A stretch of DNA of 64,000 bases from Lithospermum erythrorhizon (Eukaryota; Streptophyta; Magnoliopsida; Boraginales; Boraginaceae), in NCBI GenBank assembly GCA_019722365.1, contig JADFUC010000202.1, positions 46,685-110,684 of the forward strand, written 5' to 3'. A program made the position numbers and the translations under genes. Shown in pieces: positions 45,297 through 57,100 of the stretch (the first letter of the stretch is position 1; every line of letters begins with the position of its first letter). The notes below the pieces were generated by a model. That model was not told the DNA's origin. It did no database searches and worked only from the letters and a program-made list of their open reading frames with translations.

Positions 45297-45598
45297 CTTG
45301 TAGCATAAAAGGCTTCAAACTTTTTTTTATCAGTGACTCCGTGTTGGGGTTTATCAAGAATGTCAACCCAATATGGGTGCCGATAGGATTTGTTGAAACT
45401 CTTTGACTTCCATCGACTCTCGTATTGGGACCATTTCATCTGATTGAGGTCCTCATAGAAAACACGAAAAAGCCTTGACCTCTGTCCAGGGACGTTGTCG
45501 GGATCAATGTACCCTATGAGGCCAGGTCCCGACAACCTCCAAAGTCTTAATACGTAATTGGATTCAACATCAACAAGAGAAACGCAGTTCAATTCAAA
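45297..45598 (-). pseudogene. Orphan exon of an unrecognised protein gene
   Basis: A 302-bp minus-strand segment is open throughout. It is bordered upstream by tgcattgcttctttag (acceptor-like AG at 45,599-45,600) and downstream by acaag/gtatgtag (donor-like GT at 45,295-45,296). It encodes about 100 residues including LVDVESNYVLRLWRLSGPGL, IGYIDPDNVPGQRSRLFRVF, QYESRWKSKSFNKSYRHPYW and DKPQHGVTDKKKFEAFYATR. Composition is normal for a soluble protein, with many Trp/Tyr. It matches no transposon domain I know, and I cannot name the family. No neighbouring exons were found. On the 3' side the DNA becomes repeats at once. It may be a gene fragment captured by a transposon or the residue of a decayed gene. 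Confidence 0.5.
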
Positions 45599-46345
45599 CT
45601 AAAGAAGCAATGCATAGGGAGACAAGGATAAAGATAACCTTGAATATGTGTATTTTTAAAAATATAAAATTCAGTGGTGTCGTGTTTGGAAAAACTATGC
45701 TTAGTGACCTCAAAATTATAACGTTAATATTAAAATATGTTAAAAGAGGTTTGATTTGTACACTCCATTAATTGATTACGATACTTCATTTTTTATGTTA
45801 AATTACATTTATACCATTAATCTTGATCAATACATAATTATTTATAATTGTCCATAAAGTTAATTAAGGGGTAAAAATTATAAATTGAAATGTGGTAATT
45901 AATGGTTATCAAAGCCCTTTAAAAATCAATACATCAAAATTAAAAAGTATATGATCTTAGGAATAGAGAGAGTAATAGTTTATGAGAATATATTAAAATA
46001 ATTTCAACGTACTTTATTACTAACATGATGTTATTTATTCCATTTATAGAAAATATGTAAGTTAATTAAAATCTTGAATTTTGTTAAGTATTTAATCATT
46101 AAAAATCAAACTTGTTAATTTTTTAGATGCAGGAAGGCGGGAAGTACTATCTAGCACTCATCAAAAATTATTTGCCCAAATAGCCCCCATCCCCTATCAA
46201 AAGACCAAATTGTCCCCTCACTGTACTTCTCTTCCTTTTAACTTGAGCATCCTTGCTTGACCACATGACATCCTCCACCGCGTCATCATCCGTACCCTTA
46301 TCCTTTACCCGCCGCCCCAGCTGCCCACATCCGCTACTCGAACAT
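45599..46345. other. AT-rich spacer, no gene seen
   Basis: Low-complexity AT DNA. 46,170-46,250 has a gcccaaatagccccc ... accaaattgtcccc phrase of the kind found in plant MITEs. Nothing coding. Confidence 0.5.
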
Positions 46346-47680
46346 TGATTTACTATCTAACATGTGTGTGTTTAAGTATTTTATTACATAGACATGTTAA
46401 GAAAGATCTTCTTGGACATAAGTTGATAGTGTATCAAGCGATCCCACAAGATCAGGCATTAAAGGCAATGAAGAAATGTCATGGGCTTAAAAGATGCATT
46501 GTCGTTAAGTGAGCTTAAAGGTGAAAGCTTATTGTCATTGCATGAGCTTAAAGGTGAAGTGTGGTGATGATGATGAAGGATTATCCATATTTAGTCATTG
46601 AGCACTTGGAAGAAGCTTAAAAGAAAGAATGACGTTGAAGGCGAACAATCGATCATTCGGCGGTCATGAAAGAACGATAAGTAATTAACAAGAGTTAACA
46701 AGAATCCAAGATCGGAAGAGGCAGGCTTTAGAAGCGAAACTTAGGTAAAGTCATGACTTGAATCTTTTACTTCGCTTTTCTTCTTTGATTTGATTGAAGC
46801 TTTTTAAATAAAGGCATCTTTTAGGCTTAAACGTTTATCAAAATATTTATTTCTTAAAAATGATATTTGTAAAAATAAAAAATTCCCAAGTTGGATCACA
46901 CATTTTCTTAAAGGGTTTGAAAGGAATATCTTTAAAAGCATTTTGAATTGTCAAAATCGAGGAGTTATGAGCGGGGAAATCATTTTTTAAGTTCGTCCAG
47001 CGTGACCATATGCTCTCGATAGGGGGTCTCGATGGGGTCTCGATGAGGATCAGTTTTTTGACCATTTTGTAAGTACCCTATCGATACCTTGAAGGGTCTC
47101 GATGGGGTTTAGAAAATAGTCGTTTTAGACCGTTTGAACTCCATTTTAACACCTATTTAACCCCATTCGATCTAGATTTAGTTAAAGTAAGCGCTGCGCG
47201 ATATTTTTACAACGATCTAAGAGCGAGAATCTCTCATTTTAAAATATTAAAATCCTCGTATATTGTGCTTTAATTAGATTATTGAAAAGAGTTTGTAGTT
47301 GAGTTTTGATTAATAATTTTCAAAAAGAAATTAAAAAGGCTAATGAAGGAGCACACAAAGTGTTTGATAAATTGCTCGAAATTCATCATCTCTGAGGCAT
47401 TCATATTCAAAGGAGATTCAAACAAGCATTAATATAATATCACACTCAACAAGGGGAGTTCATACAAGAAGCTTCATTTATTATCTACTCAAATAAGGAG
47501 TTATAAGTTGTGCTAAATATTTGTAATCCCTATTGTGGCAGCTCGTTGAGGAGCATTTAGATTGGGATAAAACAACTTGATATCTATTCTATAAAGAGAG
47601 ATATCCCGTTAAGTTAGGATTTAATCTTCATACTAGAGGCTTAAAGAGGTACTAGGTGTTGTGAGGCTTTTCGAGCTAGG
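46346..47680 (+). mobile_element. LTR-like repeat family, copy B
   Basis: Plus-strand counterpart of 240-1,307, starting tgatttactatct. It shares long collinear text through to gttgtgaggctt. It contains an internal patch (46,990-47,110) with four or more tctcgat(a/g)ggg words that is absent from copy A and different in copy C, so this part is hypervariable. No open frame of meaning; the 72-codon antisense frame at 46,847-47,065 is chance. Confidence 0.65.
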
Positions 47681-48003
47681 AATGGGAGATTGCCACTGTG
47701 TTGAGGTTAGTGCTCGAAGCAATAGGACATAAGAGTGCTCGAGATAGTGGAGTTGCATCTCTCCGACTTGATTGGAGTTGAATCGTGAGGGAGATTCACT
47801 TTGGAGTTCTTAATAGTTTACTAAGAGTTGAAATCCCTAGAGATTCACGACTTGGATTCGAGCAGGAGTTAGGAGTTGAAATGCCGGTGTGGTGTAGCAC
47901 TTGGTTCCTTGTGTGATCTGAGGGTTATACGTTGGTTTGGACTTCACCAACTTTTGAAGAAGTACCGACTAATTGGATTTCTAGAGAAAGTCTAAGGTGA
48001 GAA
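47681..48003 (+). other. Continuation of copy B or spacer before the next LTR
   Basis: About 320 bases with no coding frame and gagttg/gttgaa-rich text (ttggagttgaatcg, gaggttagtgctcg). It may be the distal part of copy B, which copy A lost. It abuts the next LTR at 48,004. Confidence 0.35.
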
Positions 48004-48640
48004 TGTTGGGAAATCGAGAATATTTTTTGTAACAACTTCGTTTACTAGTTTACTAGTTAAATGAGATTACTCAAACAACTAAGTGTTCAATAATAGTAAT
48101 TGTAAATTACTAAATAAGAATTCACGATAATATAGAGTTATGCGGTGCTAGATCCGTGCATAATACGTTATAATAATAGTAATAATGGTCAATTATATTA
48201 TTATAAAACTAATATTATACATTGAGGTCACACACTCTGATGGCGTTGAGTTTTTATTTCATGTATGAAATTAAAGCGTGATTACAAGTGAGAGTGAATT
48301 GAAATCACGGAGATACTCGATCGAGAGTTTTTACATTGATAATGTAAAATACAAGTGGAAAAACCAAATCAATTAACTTGCTAGTTCAATTGGCGGTTTA
48401 ACAAGAGAAGTTCATTAGTAACTTGTTGGTGCTCGCTTGTTAGCATTAGGTTGTTACTTGGTCTTAAAGAGTTGGCTCATTGGTTAACGAGTCGAACCAT
48501 TAGGCTTAAAAGGGAAGGGGCCTATATAAGTAAAGTTAGAACGATGAAACCTAATCATCTTTCTCCTTTTTTCACCATAGCCGCCGCCGCTTCCCCCTTC
48601 TCCATAGCAAGATTCTAGCAAGATTGAGTCAAGTTCATCA
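48004..48640 (+). repeat. 5' LTR of the decayed copia
   Basis: It matches 55,419-56,080 with shared blocks ttactagtt..tagttaaatgaga, gtgttcaataatagtaattg, gttttatttcatgtatgaaa, ttggttaacgagtcga, aaaagggaaggggc and ccatagcaagatt. TATA-like cctatataag lies at 48,521-48,530. The 3' boundary is not defined because the copies diverge after about 48,640. Confidence 0.8.
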
Positions 48641-51600
48641 TATTGTTAATTTTGATGATTTGAATTTAGATTTATGTTTCATGAATTAAAATGATTTTAA
48701 AAACATGTTTTTATTGAAATATAAGCGCGTTTTATTGGATATAGAGGCATTTAAAATATTGAGAAAATTCCATTAATTTTAAATGCATTCCCTAGAGGGG
48801 CGAGAACCATCGAAAAAATTCAGAAAGTTTTGGATAGTTTAAGTGTCAAAAATAATTTTTGATTTAGAGATAATATTTATTGTATAAGAAGGTAATTTTT
48901 TGGTAAATGCTTTTTACAAAATTCCAATTGGAAAAGTTCAATAAAATTGTATAATGTCTCGTAAAAATTTCAAAATTTATGCATGTGTTTAAGGCCTTCA
49001 AATCGGTTTTGTCCCAAATATTTGAATTGAATCGAAAAACTGAAATTTTACAAAAATGGAGGAGCGCTTGGGAAGTCACTCCCGAGGCAGCGTCCGGTGG
49101 CCAAGCGAGATATTCGAATTGCCGTTGAACGCGTCTGGACGGACCATCCAGCGGTCCGGCGCGTGTCGACCGGAAGAAGCGAGGCGGTCATTAAAATCCG
49201 CAATTCTTCCTCGGGTTTAGTTATTCAAAAATCTGTCGTTTCAAGGTTGTATTTGGTTTTTATTTTATGCCTCATTTATTATTATGGTAATTTTAATTAT
49301 CAATTTTAATGATAATAAGAAATTTAGATCTCAATAATTCCTTTCTAAATTGTTATCCTTTTATAAATGTATTTATTTGATGATGTAATCATGGTAACAA
49401 TATCTAGTTAAAATATAAAATATGTGTAAATTAAAATTTGCTAGTTTTATCTTATTATATTCATATGAAATAATTATTGTAATAATTATTATTTATTGTA
49501 TATATGAAATAGTTATTGTAATAACTATTGTTTATTGTATATATGAAATAGTTATTGTAATAATTATTGTAATTATTGTTTATTGCTAGTTTTATTTCAT
49601 GGAATTAATTATGAGATTCAAATTTGTATTAATTTCCTATCACATTTAAATTGTATATTTATGTGATTGATTTGATTTCTATAATTAATAATGGTAACTA
49701 TTTATATGATTGTCATTCATATATTTAAAATTTGAATCTAATTGAGAGTAATTATCTCAACCTGTGAGTAGTGTTAATTACATATTAAAGTATATTTTAT
49801 TATGTATTGGTTGCATGTTTCACTAGCATTATTAAGTGCATGTTTATTATGTATTGATGACATGTTTATTGCATACTTATTGCATTCATACTTAATTGCA
49901 TTAAAAATACTTAATGACTTTTATGATTCATGTATTCCATATCATTTAATGTATTAAATTAAATACATATTTTATGTGATTTAATTATTTACATTATACA
50001 TTATAATGAGAATGAAAAGGGGATATATTGATATGACCTAGTTTGTATTTTATTTACATACGGTCTGCGTACCGTTTATTCTTTAATAGCTTGACGGTGA
50101 GTCGTATTTATTTATTTCATTTATTTATTTTTATTTTACCAACGGCCTTACGTACTATCTTAGTTGGGTTAGTAAATAAATATCTTCTTTATGGAGAACG
50201 CATTGAAGATATTGACCGCTTGAGGCGACATTTGACAAACTTTGAAGTTTCAGTTGAAGAACCTGGTGCGTTTGAAAATCTTTGGAATAGGGAGCTTATG
50301 TTAGTATTACACTTGTAAAGTGTTGTAATAGGTCTATTTTATTTTAGGGTCATATCATATATCTCCTAAATGTCTATTATTTATTTTATTTTCATGATGT
50401 GCATATTACTTGAGTATGTACTATATGACATGTTAAATAATAACAAATAATATTAATTTCACCACTAAAATTTAAGTAGCGTGTCAGGCAATTTTTAAAG
50501 TTGTGAAACTTATCCACCGATCACAGACACGGCGTGATGGCGGGTGTATTGGTGTCGTGACATGTATGAGATTGAATCATGTTGAAGTGATTTCCTCACC
50601 AAGCGTTGTGGGCTTTCAGATGATCATTCCAAAGTAACGTATTGGTTTAATTAGTAGCTTAGCAGGTGATTTCCTGCCCCAACATTGTGGGCTCGGTGAT
50701 ACCTTGTCAGGCGAGGACCCCATTAGGAGTGTTAGTGACCCAAAAGTTGTGTCATGGTACACAATTGATTAGTTAATCTACCGTTATCTTTGCATTTCAA
50801 AATGTATGCGATGTTGCCGTTTAGTTCAATTCCTGATGAATGCTTGGATATCTTGTATGTTTTGTGAGATTTGAACTACGGGTATAATATTTACAATTTA
50901 TTTGTAATATGTTAGATGTTTTTAAACTGCGCTATCTATGATTGCATATTTCCCTTTACGATTGACACACTAAAATTACACAATATGCGTCGTTAATTGG
51001 TGAGTAAAAGCATCGCTTTATTATGTGAAATAAGACAAATTAAGGAGAAATCCATAAACTTGTGGTAATATAGTGTTGTAAATGTTAAGCGCATTTTTTC
51101 TTCTTAAGTTATTGAAGATGGTTACGTGCTAATAAAAGAGAAGCAACAAATACCACGATTATTCGATACTTGAGTTATTAAGTAGCACTATCATATGTTG
51201 AAAGTTCACGGATCTTGACGAGACCCCAACTTTTTCATTTTTAGGGTTCAACCCTTTACATTTCTTGTTTGTCTAAGTTTTTATTTAATGTCTTGGGTTT
51301 CATCCCAAAAAAAATCATGTGGACATGTAAATTGAACTCGAGGATTCCCAGTGTACAGCGTCACGTGATATAATTGAGAGATAATTGATTTTTGATCTCA
51401 ATTAAAGGTGATGATGCTATGAAGATAAATATGTTATATTATCTCTTAGCCACCATACAAGTCTTAAATAATTGATTTAATCTCTTTTATAACTAAATAA
51501 GAACACTATTGGATGACCTTTAATGTTGTGTCTAGATTTGAAGACATGTCGTTGGTATCTAGTTTCACCAACAAGATGAACTTTTGTTCATGAATTATTT

Positions 51601-54304
51601 TGACATAAGATTGTGGTTTGTATAACCCGGATAAGCAATATTTCCTATAATTTGCACGATTGTAAAGTTGAGTTCATAAAAAGGTTTATAGTTTGAATTT
51701 AATGATTAAGTTCATCGTTCAATCATTAGGCACCGAAGAAGGATATTTAATAACACTTGAGGAAATGAAAGGGAGGTTAGACTAAACCTCATTTCTCAAA
51801 TGATTTGTTATCGAAATTATTATTATGGGCTAAGCACCCAGTGTCTTAGACACTATTTTGACTCTCAGCATGATTTTTTGATCATGATTTCGAGAGCCAA
51901 GTATAGTAGTAGCCGAATACAAGGTACAAAGAAGATAATTGAGCTCTTATGTAATGATAGGTGACTACATTGCCAAGGCACACAATTTGAATCATCCATG
52001 AGCAGTTGAAACTTCAAAAGCATTTTTTTTGAACCTATACTTCTTTGGAAGACATTTTTGAATAACGAACAATTGAGTGATACTTGTGGCAAATGACTTT
52101 AAGGAGATCCGAGTTCAATCTTGCAAGATGAACGGAGTCAACTCTTACTAGACTTAGTGGGATGTTTGTTAATCTTGATTTAGTTTGTATTAACCACATG
52201 AGTTAGTGAAGGATATAAGTCTCATTAAATGATATATTATTAAAATTGATAAGAGTATGGGGAGGACCATATAAATACTATCAACTTCTGAATCAAGTAT
52301 CATCGACAAGAGTAATGTATTATCCAAAGAATGAGACATCATTCTGATCTTAAATGCGTACTTGCTAAGATACGTAAGTATAGAATTATGTTTAATGAAG
52401 TTAAAAGCGCAATGGATGAAATCTTTCAGTGCAGCCCATACCAATGTAATTTTCATTCTACCTTAAATATGTCACTAGTTGAGTGATACAAGTAAGGATT
52501 GTGTTTAATGTAGTTGAAACACAATGAATGAAATAAATTCACATATTGAAAGTTGTTGCACCTACTTTAAATTTATTCATACTCAACTGTGAGACAACTC
52601 AAGAGTTATGTTTGACAAACAAACTTTGAAACGTCTCGAATAGACAAGTTAATGTTATGTCACTGAAGTAGACATAATTTAACACTAGTCAAATGTTTGA
52701 GATTATGTCATCATGTACATAATTGGAAGATAAATTGGTATTTACTCCCGTCTACTATAGAATTATAATTTATTGTATGTATAATATCTCTTCGTTATAG
52801 TATAAAGAGTGGAATTAAATATGTGACTTGAATGTATTCAAGTGGCTCCTTAGGAGACACCAATCCAGTGTTAGAACCAGTTATATCGAAATATTATGTA
52901 ACAATTCACGGTACATTTCTAACGCCCTAATACAAAAAGACATGATGTTATGAATAAATTAAATACTACAGTGGATGACTTAAAGGTCGACTGAATGAAA
53001 TAGAATTGGAATACAGTCGGAGCATATAACCACTCTATTTACCCTCTAGATGGTGATTTATCAGAAACGTGTTTCCTTTAAATGAACACATAGTCATAAA
53101 TGAATCAAATATTTGGTTTCGACCACGTTGAATGTATTCATTTCTTGACTATCAATATTCAAATTTTCCTTATTACCCAAGTGTTGCAACATGTGTGTTT
53201 AAGTGAGTGATCCAAAGAATGTTCCTAAGTAATGATCAGTGATGATGCATACTTGACATTGTTATTGGAAGTTCACATCTCAAACGAGAACAAGAAGGAA
53301 AACGATTATATTATCAGTATCCAAGTTGCAAACTTGAGGTACAGTATAATGGAGTTAGAATCTTCATCTTGATATTTTGATTGAAATCAAAAGGGGTCAA
53401 GAGTGAAGATGAACCTTGAGTTTCTCAAAGGTTAGTGGGGAACCTGACTACACATAAATATTTTTACATGTTTTGAGTACTAAAAGAATCTTAAATACGA
53501 CCTTGAAAGGTATGATTACGAATTGTTCTTGTACATGCAGCACAGTCACGTATATAGCGATATGCTATATTAGTCACAAAAATATGAATTAAATGACATT
53601 TGCTTGTTAAGCTATAATGAGTCATGAATCTTGAGGTGAATAAAATCTATGATAGATTAAATTCTATGATAGACAGATCCTCTTATTGACAAGGCAACTC
53701 TCTATTAGAGGTTCGTTCCCATAATTAAGGATCTCACGTGATTGAGAGTGGTTGGAATCTATTACATGGTAATTTGACTATTACATAGTAATATGATTCA
53801 CCTTCTGTAAATATCGGGGATCATGTGTTGTATCGCAACCATGACATAACACAATTCCTACAATATGAATTGTGGAGTTTCCTTAAAGGTATTTGCGATA
53901 GTGCAGGAATACAGTGTAGTAACTTTAAGAGAATAGGGTAAATATAGTTCTATGGAATGGATCCTTGATCTTAACCTAGAATAGTATCATGGACAGTTGT
54001 CCCATGTGGAACACTATTAGCCAAGTAACTCATTAATGGGGTTGAGTCTAGTATACTCGGAGAGTAAACTAAAGAAGCTTGAACTCAATATTATAACATT
54101 ACCAGTCAACTTGTATTGTTGATAATGTTATTAAAGAATATGCATTTAATAAGATAGATGTATTTTAACACACCTTTAGTTGTGTTGTAAACCTGCCCGA
54201 TAGTAACCAGTGGCTAAGCGCCGCCAAAAATGCGAGATAGTCACTAGAAATACCAAAACAAGGTTTTGTCCTTATTACACTTAACTAGTGGGTATTTGAG
54301 GAAA
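48641..54304 (+). other. Interior of the decayed copia, no recognisable coding
   Basis: This stretch of about 5.6 kb has no domain I can identify on either strand. It includes a GC-richer patch at 49,055-49,210, three 39-bp tandem units at 49,466-49,585, and a region at 50,490-50,760 with ttgtgggct phrases. The longest plus-strand frame, 50,043-50,318 (91 codons), is unassigned. Some of it may be gag/protease/integrase too decayed to see. Confidence 0.4.
49466..49585 (+). repeat. Three 39-bp tandem units with inner palindrome
   Basis: Units start at 49,466, 49,505 and 49,544 (tgaaata...attgtatata). The middle one contains aatagttattgtaataactatt, a near-perfect 10-bp inverted repeat with a 2-base loop. 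The third unit is slightly altered. Confidence 0.85.
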
Positions 54305-54625
54305 ATGGACCCAGATGGTAATGTCCACAGTTTCAAAGCAAAGCTTGTGGCAAAAGGCTTAAAACCCATTTTTTCACATAGCTATGTATGACCGTACGGG
54401 ATAATCTTAACGTCGTTGATTCCATGGTTGAGGGCCGAAAATGGATGTAAAGTCTACTTGCATGTACTAATGCAGGAGTATGATATGATTGTGATATGAA
54501 GGTACCTTTCCCGACTTTACATATCTTAAAGGACACGAGATTTTAATGTAAGTTTAAAGGTTCCAAGTGTGGACTTGAGCAAACATCACCGGAGTTGCTA
54601 TATTTTTACATTGTCATCGGCGTTT
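54305..54625 (+). pseudogene. Copia reverse transcriptase scrap
   Basis: Near 54,308-54,362 one frame reads MDPDGNVHSFKAKLVAKGL, the classic copia RT start (DGNVxxxKARLVAKGF). Near 54,548-54,610 another frame reads CKFKGSKCGLEQTSPEL, matching CKLxxSIYGLKQASRxW. The core between them, which should hold DVKTAFLxG, is unreadable, and the YxDD region beyond is absent. The open antisense frame at 54,333-54,536 is a shadow. The phrase type matches the minus-strand fragment at 30.9-31.1 kb. Confidence 0.7.
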
Positions 54626-55418
54626 GATTCCACGAGATCGAAGAAGAAGCGGCGATGCAAGATTAGGTGGGAGCTAGTTCATTTTACTTTCTAGAATCGT
54701 TAAGCAATTGATTGAATAAAGTAATTCTTATTTTTTACAATCTAATTATTAACTATATTATATGAATGCGTAATTACGTTAATATAGTCATTTATTGTTG
54801 ATTGGTTGAAATAATAAGACGAAGCGAAGTTATAGTTTTTAGAGAGCGTCTGTAAGCGTTGGCAACTCTTGAAGCTAGAAACATAGGAAACCGGCCCTGC
54901 GGCGGAATCGTGGTTTTGGGGCAACAAGCATTTATGATCAATTTATTGGATCATGAGAGCTTGTAAGTCTAATCAATCTTATGGGCTATCCCGATTTGCA
55001 TAAGCTGATTTGGATTGACCGTTGCAAAATCGTATGGGCTATCAATTTGGTCGGAAGCCCCATTAAGTTCTTTAATTCTTAGACATGCGTATATAACAAC
55101 TTATGTTATATGACTTATGTGCTGACTATATCAAACATACGCATAGCGGGATCATAACAAAATATGTTAGGTGACACGGTGTTGGCATAGCAATAGGTGT
55201 TGATATATTATAAGAGATTTATCCATCCTTGATATACAAGGTAGATCTCAAGTCTCTCAATGAGTTTGGGACTGATTGGTTTATGGGGCCGCCATAGCTA
55301 GGCGAGTCGATTCAACTCGAGTAAAAGAAAGTGGTGGGTGTTTCATGGCCGCGCTTCTTATAGTTAGCGGTGACTAGAGATCGTGGATAAAGGAATTGTA
55401 AAATGTCGTCCAAGGGAA
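54626..55418 (+). other. 3' untranslated part of the decayed copia
   Basis: No coding content was recognised. A purine-rich caagggaa (55,411-55,418) directly precedes the 3' LTR and could be the polypurine tract. Confidence 0.4.
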
Positions 55419-56340
55419 TGTTGGAAATCAGTATTTTGATTTCTCTAATTATCTATTGCGACAATTGTTGCAACAGATTAGTTTACTAGTTCTAGTTAAA
55501 TGAGAGATTACTCCGAGCTAAGTGTTCAATAATAGTAATTGTAAATTAGTAAATAAGGACTTCACGATAATATCGAAATTCATTGCCAAATTACTAGATC
55601 CATTGCATAATCGTTATAATAATAAATAATAGTCCATATTATTATACAACTAATATTATCTGAGCCTAGAAGGTCGCCACATATCTGGTGGCGATTGAGT
55701 TTTATTTCATGTATGAAATTAAAACATGATTAAAATTGAAGAGTTATTTGATTGAAATCAGAGATCTGTAATCGAGAGTTTTACATTGTTGATAATGCAA
55801 AATACAAATTGGAAAAAACGAGATCAATTAACTTCTTTGGTTCAATTGTAGTTTAACAAGAGAAGCTTATTAGTAACTTGTTACTTACTCGATCATTAGC
55901 ATTCGGTTTGTGAATAGATGTACTTGAAATTGGCTCGTTGGTTAACGAGTCGAGCATTCCGATTAAAAAGGGAAGGGGCATATAAGTAAGGTTAGAAAGA
56001 TGAAACCTGTCATGCTGCCACTCTGTACCATAGCCGCCCCCTCCCCCTTCTCCATAGCAAGATTGAGTCAAGCTTTTGACTTGATTTTGCTCTCCAATTG
56101 TTATTATGAGATTAGCAAGTCGATAACGTGATTCGACTATCACAGTGTGGACTAAGCTGGAGAGCCTTTGTTTTTCGATGCTACCGTTCCTAGGAATTTA
56201 AAGTAGGCTTCATGAAAGATTAAGTTCTTTGATTTTAAACTCACGATGTAAGTACTTTCGTTTATACATATATGTATATATGTATTTTATTGTAGTCGTT
56301 TATATATATTCGATCTTTAGGTGCATTTGTTTATGATTTT
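55419..56340 (+). repeat. 3' LTR of the decayed copia
   Basis: It matches the 5' LTR over 55,419-56,080. The continuation to about 56,340 is LTR-like, but the 5' copy has diverged there, so the end is a guess. TATA-like catataagta lies at about 55,980. Confidence 0.7.
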
Positions 56341-57100
56341 ATATTATCAACAAGTTGTAATTTTCCAACGGAGCCTTGAATGAGGGATGTAGATTAGCGA
56401 ACCTCTATAAAACTACCGTGTCGACTTTTTGCATCTTCTTTCCTACTACTTTTATATTTTTTATATCTATATGCTAAATTTTTCTAGGATTTTATTATTA
56501 ACTGAATGTGATATTAATTTTTGTACACGTGCATATAATGGCTTAAAAGCGTAAGGTTAATTACATTTGTGTTTTCCTATCTCGGTAATAGATTTGATCA
56601 ATTGAATTTAATTGTTTATTTCGCATTTATTAAATTATATTTTTATTTGATTTGTATTTGAATTGTGGTTCATATATCAAATCAAGCATTATTAAAGAGG
56701 GTATTGTATTACTTTTAGCCTAATGCGCATTTGTTTGCAATTGCTAAAGTAGTATTTCATTAAATTATATTAACTTTTGCTTAAAAGTCAAAAACGGTCA
56801 ATGACCTCTTAAACCTTAATTCAGCCCCCTAAAGTTTGTCACCATATAGGCTAACTGGTACATGTGACAACCTAAGAAGGATGATAGATGAGTTATAGGC
56901 GAGATATATCAATTTTTTAGATTTATAAAATTAAGTTCAATTACCAGAACCTCGTTTAGCAATTGTTACTTAAATAAGTTTAGTCGGTTTATTCAATTCT
57001 CTATGGAGTTAAGAAATAAATTCTCAATCAAACATATAATCAATTTATACAACTATAAAGCATAACTTGATATCTAACAATAGCGTAAAGATTTAAGGGA
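56341..57100. other. AT-rich spacer, no gene seen
   Basis: Nothing coding. The part above 56,800 may be the distal end of copy C of the LTR-like repeat. Confidence 0.45.

Larger units (their letters stand above)
48004..56340 (+). mobile_element. Large decayed Ty1/copia element with paired LTRs
   Basis: 48,004-48,640 and 55,419-56,080 are long direct repeats in the same orientation, each starting tgttgg(g)aaatc. A reverse transcriptase scrap lies between them on the same strand, close to the 3' LTR as expected. A purine-rich ccaaggga precedes the 3' LTR. The span (about 8.3 kb) is longer than a typical copia element, and most of the interior shows no coding trace. Insertions or long non-coding additions are likely. 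No target duplication was identified. Confidence 0.75.
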
